This document shows, one piece after another, positions 25,502 to 32,769 of a stretch of 38,359 nucleotides of DNA. Made by a program: the position numbers and the translations under genes. Each line of letters starts with the position of its first letter. The stretch's first letter is position 1. This DNA is from Sulfurimonas sp. (GTDB lineage Bacteria; Campylobacterota; Campylobacteria; Campylobacterales; Sulfurimonadaceae), in the NCBI GenBank assembly GCA_016744115.1, contig JADGEZ010000020.1:1-38359 (forward strand). Direction: 5' to 3'. The notes under the pieces were generated by a model that worked only from the letters and a program-made list of their open reading frames with translations, was not told where the DNA came from and searched no databases.

Positions 25502-26413
25502 ATGGGAAAAAAGATAAAACAACTTGCAATTATTGGTTCTACTGCCTCTGGAAAAAGTGATTTAGCTATTTTAATTGCTAAAAAAATAGATGCTTATATC
25601 CTTTCTATAGACTCTTTGAGTATTTACAAAGAGATAGATATAGTTTCTGCAAAACCCTCAAAACAAGAGCTACAAAGTGTTCGACATTTTGGTATAAATG
25701 AGATAAATCCTGATGAGCATTTTAGTGTTGATATTTTCATATCACTTTATAAAAAAGTTTTAAAAAAATGTAAAAAAGATTCTAAAAATCTTGTCATCGT
25801 TGGTGGAACTTCTTTTTATCTTAAGTCTTTACTTCAAGGTCTCTCAGAACTTCCAAATATCACAAATACTACATCTCAAAATGTAAAAACAGAACTTATA
25901 AATCTTAAAAAATGTCATACTCTCCTAAGCGATATAGACCCTATATATATGCAAAAAATCGCCGATAATGATAACTATAGAATTGAAAAAGCTCTTCTTA
26001 TTTATAGAGCTTCTAAGCTCACACCAAGTGAGTGGTTTAGGAATAATTCGCCAAATGCAATTATCAAAGATTTATCAATTTTTAAGATTGAAGTAAGTCG
26101 GGATATTTTAAGACAAAGAATTTTAAAAAGAACTCAAAAAATGTTAGATGCAGGGCTAATAGATGAAGTGTGTTATTTAGAGAAGAAATACACAAGGCTT
26201 CGAAATTCTATGGGTGCGATAGGTATAGTGGAAGTTTTAGAGTATCTTGATGGCAAAGTCACAAAGGAGGTCATGCTACAAAACATCTCAACTCATACAT
26301 CTCAACTTGCAAAAAGACAAGAAACTTTTAATCGTACTCAGTTTGAGGATGTTATTTCAGCTCCATTAGAAGAACTAGAAGAAATTATTTTATTAAGTCT
26401 TCATAAGTACTAG
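25502..26413 (+). CDS. miaA: tRNA dimethylallyltransferase
   Basis: A 303-residue MiaA that adds a dimethylallyl group to A37 of tRNAs reading codons that start with U. The P-loop GSTASGKS is at 12-19. DSLSIYKEIDIVSAKPS matches the conserved tRNA-binding segment, GGTSFYLKSLL follows, and the C-terminal half has MGAIGIVEVLEYL and KRQETFNRTQF. No Shine-Dalgarno precedes the ATG and two TATAAT boxes lie immediately upstream, so translation may be leaderless. Its 3' end overlaps the convergent amidase gene by 29 bases. Confidence 0.95.
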   Translation: MGKKIKQLAIIGSTASGKSDLAILIAKKIDAYILSIDSLSIYKEIDIVSAKPSKQELQSVRHFGINEINPDEHFSVDIFISLYKKVLKKCKKDSKNLVIVGGTSFYLKSLLQGLSELPNITNTTSQNVKTELINLKKCHTLLSDIDPIYMQKIADNDNYRIEKALLIYRASKLTPSEWFRNNSPNAIIKDLSIFKIEVSRDILRQRILKRTQKMLDAGLIDEVCYLEKKYTRLRNSMGAIGIVEVLEYLDGKVTKEVMLQNISTHTSQLAKRQETFNRTQFEDVISAPLEELEEIILLSLHKY

Positions 26414-27233
26414 GTCTTCTATCACGGAGTAAACTCCAGTATTCTCTTTGTTTTGCATTTTCTATCAAGTCATACTCAGCGTAGATAATTTCCTCGTTTT
26501 CTCGTGAAGCTTCTACTATTTTTGCACCTGTGTAGTCGGTTATAAAAGAAGAACCATAAAAGTTAAGTTCACAACTCTCTCCCTTTTCTTTTCCTACTCG
26601 GTTTGCGACAACAATAGGAACAGTATTTGCAGCAGCATGACCCATCTGTACTCTTTGCCAGTGTTCTTTAGAATCTAGTTTTATATCAGGTTCACTTCCA
26701 ATTGCAGTAGGATAAAAGATAATCTCTGCACCTTTAAGGGCTAAAATTCTTGCCGTCTCACAAAACCATTGATCCCAACAAATCCCTACCCCTATCTTTG
26801 CATAGGCTGTGTTATAAACTTTAAAACCTGTGTCACCCTCTTTAAAATAAAACTTCTCTTCATACCCCGCACCATCAGGAATATGTGATTTACGATAGTT
26901 ATCCATAACGCTACCATTTGTATCAACAACGACTAAGGAGTTAAAATAATCATCACGAGATTTCTCAAAATAACTCACTAATAAAACAATTTTTAACTCT
27001 TTAGCTAAATCAGAAAACTGCTTTATAAGTGCATTGTCTTTAAGAGGTTTTGCCCATGAAAAATATTTTATATTCATATCTTTACAAAAGTAAAGTGACT
27101 CAAAAAGTTCTGGCAAAAGTATAATTTTTGCTCCATTTTGAGCTGATATTCTCACTAAAGAGATAGCTTTTAAAATATTTGAATTTTTATCTTCACTCAT
27201 ACTCATCTGAATTGCGGATACTTTTAACTTCAA
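26385..27233 (-). CDS. aguB: N-carbamoylputrescine amidase (nitrilase superfamily)
   Basis: A 282-residue carbon-nitrogen hydrolase. The catalytic triad is visible as Glu42 (LLPELFE), Lys115 (YRKSHIPDG) and Cys152 (GICWDQWFCE). The sequence around these, with GYEEKFYFKEGDTGFKV and YPTAIGSEP, matches the AguB branch that releases putrescine from N-carbamoylputrescine in the agmatine route to polyamines. The start is TTG; the in-frame upstream region contains no alternative ATG. The adjacent aguA (agmatine deiminase) is not in the window. Neighbour upstream on the same strand is recG, 39 bases away. Confidence 0.93.
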   Translation of the reverse strand: MKLKVSAIQMSMSEDKNSNILKAISLVRISAQNGAKIILLPELFESLYFCKDMNIKYFSWAKPLKDNALIKQFSDLAKELKIVLLVSYFEKSRDDYFNSLVVVDTNGSVMDNYRKSHIPDGAGYEEKFYFKEGDTGFKVYNTAYAKIGVGICWDQWFCETARILALKGAEIIFYPTAIGSEPDIKLDSKEHWQRVQMGHAAANTVPIVVANRVGKEKGESCELNFYGSSFITDYTGAKIVEASRENEEIIYAEYDLIENAKQREYWSLLRDRRPSTYEDLIK

Positions 27234-27272
27234 AACTTACATAACCTTTTATAATTTTTTAGTAATTTTACA

Positions 27273-29066
27273 CTAAATTCCTAAATCTCTCTTAACCTCT
27301 TGTACTATCTTTTCATCATCAACTAAACTTATCCACTTGAACTGACTTCCGCTTTGTGTTGATCCTCGGAGTAAGTCTCCTGATTTTCTGTATTTTAAAT
27401 CTAAGTTTGCTATATCAAAGCCACTTGTTATTTTTACAAACTCATCTAGTCTATTGGAGTTTTTTTTATTTGTAAAAAGATAGCAGTAGCCTTTTAATCC
27501 TGTTCGACTTACTCTACCACGGAGTTGATGGAGAGTTGAGAGTCCAAGTCTTTCCGCTCCTACTATCACTACAGTACTTAGTCTAGGCAAAGATATTCCA
27601 ACTTCTACCACTGTTGTTGCTATTAAAATATCTCCCTTTTCTCTAAAGTCAAGTAAGACCTGCTCTTTTTCTTTGTCTTTACCGTGTGTCACATATACAT
27701 TATTAAAGTTTTTTTGCCAGTAAAATTTAGCTTCTTCTATACTTTGATATTCTATAGTATCACTTTGTTCAACTAGGGGATAAACGAGTAAGACTTGATT
27801 ACCTAAGGCTATCTCATTTTTTATCTGTATGAGCAGGGTAGAAAAATCTTTTTTATGTATTACGCAGCTTGTAATATCTTTTATAAAAGGTGTTGTAGTT
27901 ATCAAAGACACATCTATGTTAGCAGTCTCAATCATAGCAAGTGTTCTAGGAATTGGAGTTGCTGAAAACTGTAAAAAATGAGGTTTATTTTCACCATCAC
28001 TTACTAACTTCTCCAACATATTTCGTTGCTGTGTTCCAAAACGATGTTGTTCATCTACCATCACCAAATCAGCTTGAGGTAATTCTCTATATAAAAGAGC
28101 GTGAGTACCAATGATAAAGTTATACTTCTCTAAATCATTTTTTTTAGTCTTACTTGTAACTAATACCGACTTAGCTACAGGTAAGAACTTTTCAGCCTCT
28201 TCAAAAAGTTGTTTTGCTAAGATAGTTGTAGGTGCCATTAAGATGGATTTTGATGGCATCATCATTAAAGCACTCGCTATTATTACCATAGTCTTACCAC
28301 TCCCTACATCTCCGACTATCATTCTCTTAGCACTCATATCCTTTTTAAAATCATCTTTAATATCTTCTATTGCTTTTAGCTGCTCGTCTGTTAGTGCAAA
28401 GGGGAGTGTTTGAAGCCATTTTGTATAGGATGCTACTTTCGATTTACTTGCTTTAAAATATCTTCTTTTACCTGCTAATATTTTCATGAAGGAGTGAAGT
28501 TCTATGTATTTTAAGGCATTAAGAGTCTCTTCATTTAACTCCGAACTTACTAATTGTTCTTCGCTTGGAAAGTGTAGTTTAAGTACTTCAAAAATTACCT
28601 TATCTGTTAAACCTTCAGAGGCAAGGTTTTTATGACTTAAGTTATTTGTAATGAACCTCAGCATAACATCATTTCGTAGGGCTGATTTATACTTTGGAGT
28701 TATCGCCCCAACTGCCGTAATTTTTCTAGGCATGGACATACTACAAGAACCTTGATTGCACTCTATCATCCCAAAATAGTAATCCCTATCCCCTACTTTA
28801 AACTGGTGCATCATATAAGGTTTTGGACGAAATAATACTCCTATAACACTGTGTCCAAAGTTATGAGCAAAAAAAGTGATTTGGATTGAATTAGCAGAGC
28901 GAAATACTGATTCTACTGTAGCATCTATGAGTTGTGATTTATGTGTTTGCAAGGTGGTATGTAAGCGAAAGTCTTCAAAGGAGTGAGGGATAATGAGTGC
29001 TAACTCACTCCAAGAACTAATCCCAAGTTTAGAAAACTTCGTTTGTATCTCTTTTGTAAGTTTCAT
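27273..29066 (-). CDS. recG: ATP-dependent DNA helicase RecG
   Basis: A 597-residue RecG that reverses stalled forks and branch-migrates Holliday junctions. An N-terminal wedge region with an OB-type fold comes first (VESVFRSANSIQITFF). The superfamily 2 helicase core follows, with Walker A GDVGSGKT at 252-259, DEQH at 338-341, SATPIPRTLA and HQLRGRVSRTGLKGYCYL. It ends with the RecG-typical LKYRKSGDLLRGSTQSGSQF. It is shorter than the roughly 690 residues of E. coli RecG, mostly in the N-terminal part, but all motifs are present. Its ATG sits two bases after the stop of a small membrane-protein gene. Confidence 0.95.
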   Translation of the reverse strand: MKLTKEIQTKFSKLGISSWSELALIIPHSFEDFRLHTTLQTHKSQLIDATVESVFRSANSIQITFFAHNFGHSVIGVLFRPKPYMMHQFKVGDRDYYFGMIECNQGSCSMSMPRKITAVGAITPKYKSALRNDVMLRFITNNLSHKNLASEGLTDKVIFEVLKLHFPSEEQLVSSELNEETLNALKYIELHSFMKILAGKRRYFKASKSKVASYTKWLQTLPFALTDEQLKAIEDIKDDFKKDMSAKRMIVGDVGSGKTMVIIASALMMMPSKSILMAPTTILAKQLFEEAEKFLPVAKSVLVTSKTKKNDLEKYNFIIGTHALLYRELPQADLVMVDEQHRFGTQQRNMLEKLVSDGENKPHFLQFSATPIPRTLAMIETANIDVSLITTTPFIKDITSCVIHKKDFSTLLIQIKNEIALGNQVLLVYPLVEQSDTIEYQSIEEAKFYWQKNFNNVYVTHGKDKEKEQVLLDFREKGDILIATTVVEVGISLPRLSTVVIVGAERLGLSTLHQLRGRVSRTGLKGYCYLFTNKKNSNRLDEFVKITSGFDIANLDLKYRKSGDLLRGSTQSGSQFKWISLVDDEKIVQEVKRDLGI

Positions 29067-29068
29067 GA

Positions 29069-29179
29069 TTATTTGTTTATTTTATCTTCTAGTTTTTGAA
29101 CTCTTTTAAAGAGATTTCCTACTATTAAGACTAAAAGAACTATTATAAGTGAAAGCACTATCTCTTCAATTTTTGTCAT
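29069..29179 (-). CDS. Small single-pass membrane protein upstream of recG
   Basis: A 36-residue frame starting MTKIEEIVLSLIIVLLVLIV, then GNLFKRVQKLEDKINK: a short acidic N-terminus, one strong membrane helix (about 8-23) and a basic amphipathic tail that could form a coiled coil. AAGGGAAA lies four bases before the ATG, a strong ribosome binding site. The stop is two bases from the recG start, so the genes are co-translated. No family is recognised. Size and context suggest a small regulatory or assembly protein; it could also belong with the candidate toxin locus just upstream. Confidence 0.7.
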   Translation of the reverse strand: MTKIEEIVLSLIIVLLVLIVGNLFKRVQKLEDKINK

Positions 29180-29195
29180 TGTTTCCCTTTTGTGC

Positions 29196-29201
29196 TATAA
29201 T
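29196..29201 (+). promoter_or_regulatory. -10 box of candidate antitoxin RNA
   Basis: A perfect TATAAT on the plus strand. Transcription from about 29208 would produce an RNA antisense to the entire 25-codon ORF on the opposite strand. The expected first structure is the TAGAGGG/CCCTCTA hairpin (29215-29235). Confidence 0.5.
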
Positions 29202-29207
29202 TAACAC

Positions 29208-29345
29208 GAAGAATTAGAGGGCTCTTTACCCTCTAGTTTATATCCTTAAAGATTTTAATGATTATGTAAATAATTGTTAAAACCTTGAGGATTAAGTTAA
29301 GATATCTCATCTTAACCTCCTCGTGTTAAATTGTCCCACCTTTTG
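29208..29345 (+). ncRNA. Candidate antisense antitoxin RNA
   Basis: Predicted from the TATAAT at 29196-29201. The RNA would start with the 7-bp TAGAGGG/CCCTCTA stem-loop, then run through DNA complementary to the toxin-like ORF and its Shine-Dalgarno. Its 3' end is not clear: the GTTAAGAT/ATCTTAAC stem (29296-29316) or the CCACC-TTTT-GGTGG stem (29335-29348) could end it. Existence is inference. Confidence 0.35.
29233..29310 (-). CDS. Candidate type I toxin-like peptide
   Basis: A 25-residue frame beginning MRYLNLILKVLTIIYIIIKI and ending FKDIN: basic N-terminus, one hydrophobic helix, basic tail. GAGGAGG lies six bases before the ATG, an almost ideal ribosome binding site. The ATG itself is inside a hairpin, GTTAAGAT paired with ATCTTAAC, that would block translation. 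TTAACACGA just before the Shine-Dalgarno is complementary to TCGTGTTAA about 120 bases downstream, so the mRNA ends can pair. The stop overlaps a 7-bp hairpin. The pattern matches type I toxins such as AapA of Helicobacter in architecture, though I see no sequence similarity. It might instead be a leader peptide for the recG operon. Confidence 0.55.
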   Translation of the reverse strand: MRYLNLILKVLTIIYIIIKIFKDIN

Positions 29346-29365
29346 GTGGTGACAAGAGAATTATA
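29333..29365 (-). promoter_or_regulatory. Toxin promoter and 5'-terminal hairpin
   Basis: On the minus strand TATAAT occupies 29365-29360. Seven bases later, at about 29353, the transcript would start with GTCACCACCAAAAGGTGGGA, which folds into a stem-loop with one bulged A right at the 5' end (29333-29353). A 5'-terminal hairpin is a known stabilising feature of AapA-type toxin mRNAs. Confidence 0.5.
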
Positions 29366-29412
29366 TTAAAAAACTAGAAAACTCTTCAAAAACTTGGCAA
29401 TTTGACATATTT

Positions 29413-30339
29413 TTATCCATCTTTTGTGATTGCTGTTATTAGTTCTTTTAAAACATCCTCACATTTATCATTACCTATTTGGCATGTTCCTGCTGCATTA
29501 TGTCCACCACCATTGTATTTTAGCATCAGTTCACCTACATTTGTTTTTGAACTTCTATCAATGATAGACTTACCTGTTGCAAAAACAGTATTTTGCTTTT
29601 TAAAACCCCATAGTACATGGATAGAAATATTTGTTTGAGGGAACATTGCATAAATCATAAAGCGATTTCCAGGATAAATAATCTCCTCTTCTCGTAAGTC
29701 AAGAACGATCAAATTCTTATCAACTGTTGAGCATCGTTTGAGTTGGTCTTTAAATTCTCCAGAATACTTGTTAAATAAATCAATTCTCTCTTTTACATCT
29801 GGGAGTTTCATAATATCTTCGATACCATGATCATGACAATAATCAATTAAGTTCATCATAAGTTCATAGTTAGCAATTCTAAACTCACGAAAACGCCCAA
29901 GACCTGTACGAGAATCCATTAAAAATGAAAGTAAATCCCAGCCTTTTGGGTTTAAAATATCTTCTTTTGAAAACTGTGCGGCATCTGCCTTGTCAACAGC
30001 TACCATCATATCATCTTTAATCATAGAAAGATCATTATCTTTGACATAATAATCATATATAACACGAGCAGCAGAGGGAGCATCTGCAATGATAATATGG
30101 TTATCAGCTTTAGCATTACGAATAGACTCACTCTCATGATGGTCAAATACTAGGTGTGCATTTGCCACATAAGGAAGATTCGTGATGATGTCATTATTAG
30201 TAATTTCTATCGTACCATCTTGCATATCTTTTGGATGTACAAACTTGATTTCATCAATTAACTCTAAGTGTTTTAAAATCACAGCACACACTAAACCATC
30301 CATATCACTTCTTGTAACTAAACGAAATTTTCCACTCAT
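29413..30339 (-). CDS. DHH-family phosphoesterase
   Basis: A 308-residue DHH/DHHA1 protein. SDMDG is at 11-15, the DHH motif (FDHHES) at 66-68, and the DHHA1 GGGH motif (YNGGGHNAAG) near the C-terminus. The aspartates bind two metal ions; relatives hydrolyse polyphosphate, pAp, nanoRNA or cyclic dinucleotides. The sequence does not settle the substrate; related genes in this phylum are often called exopolyphosphatase-like. An intact enzyme of usual length. The candidate toxin promoter lies about 50 bases beyond its stop. Confidence 0.88.
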   Translation of the reverse strand: MSGKFRLVTRSDMDGLVCAVILKHLELIDEIKFVHPKDMQDGTIEITNNDIITNLPYVANAHLVFDHHESESIRNAKADNHIIIADAPSAARVIYDYYVKDNDLSMIKDDMMVAVDKADAAQFSKEDILNPKGWDLLSFLMDSRTGLGRFREFRIANYELMMNLIDYCHDHGIEDIMKLPDVKERIDLFNKYSGEFKDQLKRCSTVDKNLIVLDLREEEIIYPGNRFMIYAMFPQTNISIHVLWGFKKQNTVFATGKSIIDRSSKTNVGELMLKYNGGGHNAAGTCQIGNDKCEDVLKELITAITKDG

Positions 30340-30387
30340 AATATTACTTCCTAGTTTTTTGAGTAATTATACTATAAAATAAGATAA

Positions 30388-31671
30388 CTATTTAGTTACG
30401 ATTGCAAAACTCATATCTAAAATCTCTGCATGTTCTTTGATGAACTTATTTAAATCTTTGAGTTTTAGTTTTTTGATTTTTTCTAACTCTTCTAAAGAAT
30501 GACCTATTTCCTGACCTTTGTAGTACTCCATAAAAGTACGATTTAGTCTTTGACTCATAGTCTCAACTCTAAGTGGTTCACTGCCTAATAAAAACTTTTT
30601 CGTTTGCTCTAATTCTGCTTGGCTTACACCTTTTTTTACAAACTTTTTAAACACCTCACTCACTGTTTTTTTTGCTTCTTCCATAGACTCTAATTTTGTT
30701 TGTAAATAACCTGTCATATAAGAACTAGCCTTACTCACACTCACTCTAGCATAAGCAGAATAAGCAAGTCCTCTCTTAACTCTAATCTCTTCCATCAAAC
30801 GAGATCCAAAACCACCAGTCCCTAAAATAAAAGTAGCAACTCTAGCCTTATAATAATCCTCATCACCGACTTTCATATTATACGGTGAACCAAAATAAAC
30901 ATAGGCTTGTTCAGTCTCTCTTTTTAAGATGCTCGTATGAGGTTTTTTAACAACTGAGTAGTTTTTAGTTTCAGTTTTTTTACCCTGCGTCATTGAACTG
31001 ATTATATGTATGATTTTTTCTTTTGTAGCTTTATAGTCGATGTCTCCACCTAAAACAACTATCAGTTTTGCACTCACTATATTTTCTTTAATAAACTCTT
31101 CTACATCTAAAAGCTTTATATTTTTTACGCTCTCAAGAGTTCCAGAAGATGGATTTGCTAAGACACTTCCCTTAAAAAGAACTGCTTTTAATTCATTTGA
31201 CGCTATATAATCAAAATCATTCTCTTTTCTACTAAGAGAACCTATGCTTGTAGTTTTTGCCTTATCTAATGCTTCTTTTGTAAAATTTGGATCTTTTAAA
31301 AGAGTGTCAAAATAATCTAAGGCTTTAGAGAAGTTTTCTTTTAAAGAACCGACTTCCACAACAAAAGTCTCTTGTCCTGTGGATGAAGAGATATGAATAG
31401 CTTGAGATTCTAGTAACTCTGCAAAAGCTGATGAACCTAGTTTTTTCGTACCCTCATTCATCACTCTAGCACTCATTTTTGCCAAGCCTGCCTTATCTAC
31501 ATCTCTTATACTCCCAGCATCTGTAAACACAAACTGCATTGTTGCTAGGGGGAGTCTTTTATCTTCTTCATAAATTAAAGGGATTTTCAAACCATTTACC
31601 TCAATGTATTCTATACTTGTTGCCATAATTATTTGTCCTAATATTAATATCGTTATTATAAACTTTTTCAT
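30388..31671 (-). CDS. M16-family peptidase homologue lacking the zinc motif
   Basis: A 427-residue secreted protein with a signal peptide (MKKFIITILILGQIIMATS). The M16 fold is clear from VFTDAGSIRDVDKAGLA at 49-64 and, in the second half, EEIRVKRGLAYSAYARV. The catalytic HxxEH is absent: the aligned segment GLAKMSARVMNEGT has Lys65, Ala68 and Arg69 in place of the two histidines and the glutamate. It is therefore probably a non-catalytic partner of an active M16 subunit, as in mitochondrial processing peptidase or PqqL-like pairs. The partner is not in the window. It follows mqnC on the same strand after 17 bases. Confidence 0.9.
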   Translation of the reverse strand: MKKFIITILILGQIIMATSIEYIEVNGLKIPLIYEEDKRLPLATMQFVFTDAGSIRDVDKAGLAKMSARVMNEGTKKLGSSAFAELLESQAIHISSSTGQETFVVEVGSLKENFSKALDYFDTLLKDPNFTKEALDKAKTTSIGSLSRKENDFDYIASNELKAVLFKGSVLANPSSGTLESVKNIKLLDVEEFIKENIVSAKLIVVLGGDIDYKATKEKIIHIISSMTQGKKTETKNYSVVKKPHTSILKRETEQAYVYFGSPYNMKVGDEDYYKARVATFILGTGGFGSRLMEEIRVKRGLAYSAYARVSVSKASSYMTGYLQTKLESMEEAKKTVSEVFKKFVKKGVSQAELEQTKKFLLGSEPLRVETMSQRLNRTFMEYYKGQEIGHSLEELEKIKKLKLKDLNKFIKEHAEILDMSFAIVTK

Positions 31672-31688
31672 TTAAACCTACCTATTTT

Positions 31689-32741
31689 CTATTTAAAAAA
31701 TTCTAAAGTTTCATAAGCTGTATTTCTTCTTGCTGGAATCTCGCCTATATCTTGTATGAGATGTATCATCTCCTCTTTTGCCATGCTATAGGCTGCTCCT
31801 GCTGAACTTACTACATTTTCTTCCATCATTGTTGAGCCTAAGTCATTCGCTCCAAATCGGAGTGCCATTTGACCAATGTATGGACCTTGCGTTACCCATG
31901 AACTTTGAATATTTGGCACATTATCAAGATAGAGTCTTGCTACTGCTAAAAGTCTTAGGTAACGGTTTGAAGATGGTTTGTCCATATCTGGAATTTGGGC
32001 TAATAGTTGTGTATTTTTACCCTGAAAACTCCACATGATAAAGGCACGAAAACCAGCTGTTTCATCTTGAAGGTTTCGCACCATCTCGAAGTGATCAACT
32101 ATATCTTCATCACTCTCAACAGTTCCATACATCATCGTTGCTGTGGACATGATATCAAGTTTATGTGCTTGTCTATGCACATCTACCCAAACCTTTGCAT
32201 CAATCTTTTTAGGAGCGATAATATCACGAACCTTATCTGATAATATTTCAGCACCAGCTCCAGGGATAGATGCTAGACCTTTAGCTTTAAGCCGAGTAAG
32301 CACTTCGACAATGCTAATACGAGATACCTTGGCGATAAAATCTAACTCTATGGAAGAGAAACCATGGATAGTAATAGTAGGATATTGAGTGTGAATATGC
32401 TCTACTAAATCTTCATACCATGCTATTTTTAGTTTTGGATGTACCCCACCTTGAAAGAGGATTTGAGTTCCACCTATCTCTAAAAGTTCATCTATCTTTG
32501 CATCAATCTCATCAAATGTAAGAACATAAGCATCTGCATCTTTTTCATGTCTATAAAATGCACAAAACTTACAATCAACCCAACAAATGTTTGTATAGTT
32601 TATATTTCTATCAATTACAAAAGTAGTGATACCCTTAGGATGTAACTCTTTTTTTCTTGCACTTGCCATTTTTCCAAGAGTGTTTAAGTCAGCATTTTTG
32701 ATTAAATCAAGTGCTTCTTCTTTGCTTAATCTTTTGTGCAT
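31689..32741 (-). CDS. mqnC: Cyclic dehypoxanthinyl futalosine synthase
   Basis: A 350-residue radical SAM enzyme of the futalosine route to menaquinone. The cluster motif C53-x3-C57-x2-C60 (CWVDCKFC) follows RNINYTNIC. IGGTQILFQGGVHPKL, IPGAGAEILSDKVRDII, STATMMYGTVE and WSFQGKNTQL are typical of MqnC as distinct from MqnE. It makes the spiro bicyclic intermediate from dehypoxanthine futalosine. The futalosine pathway is standard in Campylobacterota, where menaquinone is the main quinone. Full length, ATG start. Confidence 0.95.
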   Translation of the reverse strand: MHKRLSKEEALDLIKNADLNTLGKMASARKKELHPKGITTFVIDRNINYTNICWVDCKFCAFYRHEKDADAYVLTFDEIDAKIDELLEIGGTQILFQGGVHPKLKIAWYEDLVEHIHTQYPTITIHGFSSIELDFIAKVSRISIVEVLTRLKAKGLASIPGAGAEILSDKVRDIIAPKKIDAKVWVDVHRQAHKLDIMSTATMMYGTVESDEDIVDHFEMVRNLQDETAGFRAFIMWSFQGKNTQLLAQIPDMDKPSSNRYLRLLAVARLYLDNVPNIQSSWVTQGPYIGQMALRFGANDLGSTMMEENVVSSAGAAYSMAKEEMIHLIQDIGEIPARRNTAYETLEFFK

Positions 32742-32769
32742 TTTTTAACTTTTTTTAATTTACTTAGAC

